Below, one piece after another: positions 5,197 to 6,878 of a stretch of DNA of 6,878 nt; position 1 is the stretch's first letter, and every line of letters starts with the position of its first letter. The stretch covers positions 1 through 6,878 of the forward strand of contig JALRAA010000077.1 of the NCBI GenBank assembly GCA_023262645.1. Reading direction: 5' to 3'. A program made the position numbers and the translations under genes. Source of the stretch: Burkholderiaceae bacterium (GTDB taxonomy: Bacteria; Pseudomonadota; Gammaproteobacteria; Burkholderiales; Burkholderiaceae_C). The notes below the pieces were generated by a model. That model searched no databases, was not told the DNA's origin, and saw nothing but the letters and a program-made list of their open reading frames with translations.

Positions 5197-5820
5197 ATGG
5201 CGGGGCAGACACAAACCCTGACGCTGCAGGCCGGTGCAGGTCGTGTACAGGCTGTTTGTGACAAGCCGCAGGGGCCGTCCAAAGGGCTGGCGGTGGTTGC
5301 TCACCCACACCCTTTGTTTGGCGGCACCATGGACAACAAAGTGGTGCAAACATTGGCCAGGGCCTGTGTGGCGGCCGACTTGGAGTGTTTGCGTTTCAAT
5401 TTTCGCGGCGTCGGTGACAGCGAAGGTGTGTACGACGAAGGCCGTGGTGAGACCGAAGATTTGTTGCAACTCGTGCGTCAATGGCCCTCAGACATGCCAC
5501 TGGTATTGGCGGGTTTTTCCTTCGGGGCGTTCGTGGCTTGCCAAGCGGTCCAAGCGTTGTGGCCCAGTGCGCGCATTCAAAAAATTCTCTTGGTGGGCAC
5601 GGCAGTGACCCATTTCCACGCACCGCCATTGCCGCCTGATGCGCTGGACCGCAGTTTGGTGCTCCATGGTGAAACCGATGACACGGTCGCGTTATCCGCC
5701 GTGATGGATTGGGCCAGACCACAACAATTGCCCGTCATGGTCTTACCCGGCACAGGGCATTTCTTTCATGGACAATTGCCGCTATTGAAATCCTTGGCAT
5801 TGCGCCACTTAAGGGCATGA
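5197..5820 (+). CDS. Alpha/beta-fold hydrolase (COG2945-like)
   Basis: This 207-residue, probably cytoplasmic serine hydrolase is of unknown substrate. The order of motifs is that of small alpha/beta hydrolases: AHPHPLFGGTMDNKVV (35-50) with the oxyanion-hole region, FNFRGVGDSEG (67-77), the nucleophile elbow GFSFG with Ser108, the acid Asp161 in HGETDDTV, and His188 in GTGHFFHG. No lid domain or signal peptide is seen. The length fits the family. ATG 5197 begins four bases after the ferredoxin stop and has no Shine-Dalgarno, so translation is probably coupled to the ferredoxin gene. It could act as an esterase or thioesterase. Its place between a ferredoxin and a carboxypeptidase gene does not identify a substrate. 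Confidence 0.92.
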   Translation: MAGQTQTLTLQAGAGRVQAVCDKPQGPSKGLAVVAHPHPLFGGTMDNKVVQTLARACVAADLECLRFNFRGVGDSEGVYDEGRGETEDLLQLVRQWPSDMPLVLAGFSFGAFVACQAVQALWPSARIQKILLVGTAVTHFHAPPLPPDALDRSLVLHGETDDTVALSAVMDWARPQQLPVMVLPGTGHFFHGQLPLLKSLALRHLRA

Positions 5821-5847
5821 AAGCCCTTCACCGCTACCTGTACCCAC

Positions 5848-6878
5848 ATGAAACATGCGTTTTTAATTGGCCTGCTCAGTCTGTGTCCGGCCATCTCTGC
5901 GTTGGCCCAAACACCACAACCTCCTGAAATTGCCGCCCGTTCGTATTTGTTGTTGGATGTCAGCGCCTCTCAAGTGTTGGCAGAAAAGGCGGCTGACACA
6001 CCTGTCGAACCCGCGTCGCTGACCAAATTGATGACCGCTTATTTGGTGTTTGATGCATTGCGACAAAAGAAAATCACCCTTCAGCAAACCTTCTCGGTCA
6101 GCCCCAAGGCCTGGAAGATGGAAGGCTCTCGCATGTTCATCGACCCAAAAATGCAAGTTCCCGTCGAAGACTTGATCAAGGGCATGATTGTTCAATCAGG
6201 CAACGATGCCACTATGGCGTTGGCCGAAGGGGTGGGCGGCACCAGTGAACATTTCGTCGAGATGATGAACGCCCAAGCCAAGGCGCTGGGCATGAAAAAC
6301 ACCGCCTACAAAAACCCAGAAGGCTTGACCGAAACAGGCCACTTGACCACCGCCCGAGATTTGTCCATTTTGGCCACCCGCTTGATGCAAGACTTTCCAC
6401 ACTATGTTGGGTATTACGCTATCAAAAAATACCGTTATCCCGGCACGCCAGCCGCCAACGACAGCAACCGCAATTTGTTGTTGTTTCGCGATCCGACCGT
6501 GGATGGATTGAAAACCGGACACACCGATGCAGCCGGCTATTGCTTGGTGGCCACTGCCCAGCGTGATTTCCCCAATTTGCAGGGACGGCGCCTATTGGCG
6601 ATTGTGCTGGGTGCGTCCAGTGAAAATGCGCGTGCGGAAGAAGCCCAAAAATTGCTCAATTGGGGTTACACAGCGTTTGACGGCATCAAATTGTTTGATG
6701 CGGGTCAGCCAGTGGTGTCGCCAGCGGTGTTCAAAGGCCGCGAGTCGCAGGTGGGTCTGGGCAGGCCACAAGCCATTGTGGTGGCTGTCCCGCAAGGGCA
6801 GGCCGGCAAAATCAAAACCTTGGTCACCCGCCCCGATCCCTTGTTGGCGCCCCTGCAAAAAAACCAGCCGGTTGCCAC
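5848..6878 (+). CDS. dacC: D-alanyl-D-alanine carboxypeptidase (PBP5/6 type), C-terminus cut by window edge
   Basis: This low-molecular-mass penicillin-binding protein removes the terminal D-Ala from peptidoglycan pentapeptides in the periplasm (serine peptidase family S11). 343 codons are visible. A signal peptide ends at ALA-Q (18-21) after a hydrophobic stretch at 4-17; Cys13 is not in a proper lipobox, so it is not a lipoprotein. All three active-site motifs are intact: SLTK with Ser57 and Lys60, SGN at 117-119, and KTG at 222-224. The beta-rich PBP5 C-terminal domain begins near 279 and is incomplete. Homologues have about 380-390 residues, so roughly 40 are lost, including any amphipathic membrane-anchoring helix. 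ATG 5848 gives a proper signal peptide and starts 27 bases after the hydrolase stop; no Shine-Dalgarno is seen. The symbol is by family habit: dacA and dacC cannot be told apart here. Confidence 0.95.
   Translation, partial: MKHAFLIGLLSLCPAISALAQTPQPPEIAARSYLLLDVSASQVLAEKAADTPVEPASLTKLMTAYLVFDALRQKKITLQQTFSVSPKAWKMEGSRMFIDPKMQVPVEDLIKGMIVQSGNDATMALAEGVGGTSEHFVEMMNAQAKALGMKNTAYKNPEGLTETGHLTTARDLSILATRLMQDFPHYVGYYAIKKYRYPGTPAANDSNRNLLLFRDPTVDGLKTGHTDAAGYCLVATAQRDFPNLQGRRLLAIVLGASSENARAEEAQKLLNWGYTAFDGIKLFDAGQPVVSPAVFKGRESQVGLGRPQAIVVAVPQGQAGKIKTLVTRPDPLLAPLQKNQPVA

Noticed and set aside
5848..5889. Possible lipoprotein signal at Cys13 of the carboxypeptidase
   Set aside because: The residue before Cys13 is Leu, which does not fit a lipobox, and a normal signal peptidase I site ALA-Q follows.
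1..6878. Search for defence system, toxin-antitoxin, CRISPR, IS element, tRNA or phage genes
   Set aside because: Every stretch is accounted for by metabolic or envelope genes with short gaps; no direct repeats, terminal inverted repeats or RNA gene signatures were seen.

Overview
This window looks like ordinary chromosomal DNA from a betaproteobacterium, most likely order Burkholderiales and family Comamonadaceae. Three things suggest this: the block hemJ, VanZ-family gene, [2Fe-2S] ferredoxin, alpha/beta hydrolase, D-Ala-D-Ala carboxypeptidase; the Asp-rich (Mg-type) HemB; and frequent TTG leucine codons at moderate-to-high GC. The assignment rests on protein resemblance and remembered gene order, not on a search. 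I see no transposase, integrase, tRNA, rRNA, CRISPR array or phage gene, and nothing suggests recent transfer.

Left part (1-2155): a short-chain dehydrogenase/reductase (SDR) runs leftward off the window edge. It is divergent from a two-gene rightward unit: a DsbA-fold 2-hydroxychromene-2-carboxylate isomerase-like protein, then a dienelactone hydrolase-family protein. The 101-base gap between the divergent genes holds a good inverted repeat over candidate back-to-back promoters. The three enzyme families all occur in ring-degradation or detoxification pathways, but each is too broad to name a substrate.

Middle (2152-3290): hemB (porphobilinogen synthase) lies on the minus strand. It converges on the dienelactone hydrolase gene with only 15 bases between the stops, and diverges from hemJ across a 115-base gap. 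hemB and hemJ catalyse an early and a late step of haem synthesis.

Right part (3291-6878): five tightly packed plus-strand genes are separated by 15, 9, 4 and 27 bases: hemJ, a 10-segment-like VanZ-family membrane protein, a thioredoxin-like [2Fe-2S] ferredoxin, an alpha/beta hydrolase, and a secreted D-alanyl-D-alanine carboxypeptidase cut by the window end. They look like one transcription unit joining haem, Fe-S and cell-envelope functions. A TAAAAT box overlapping the VanZ stop suggests an extra internal, possibly leaderless, start for the ferredoxin. hemJ has a box in exactly the same position.

No gap exceeds 300 bases without a gene. I found no convincing new biological system. The best leads are regulatory: the dyad at 781-809, the repeated -10-box/ATG geometry, and a block of genes without Shine-Dalgarno sites. 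A secondary lead is the uncharacterised, very tryptophan-rich C-terminal part of the VanZ-family protein.
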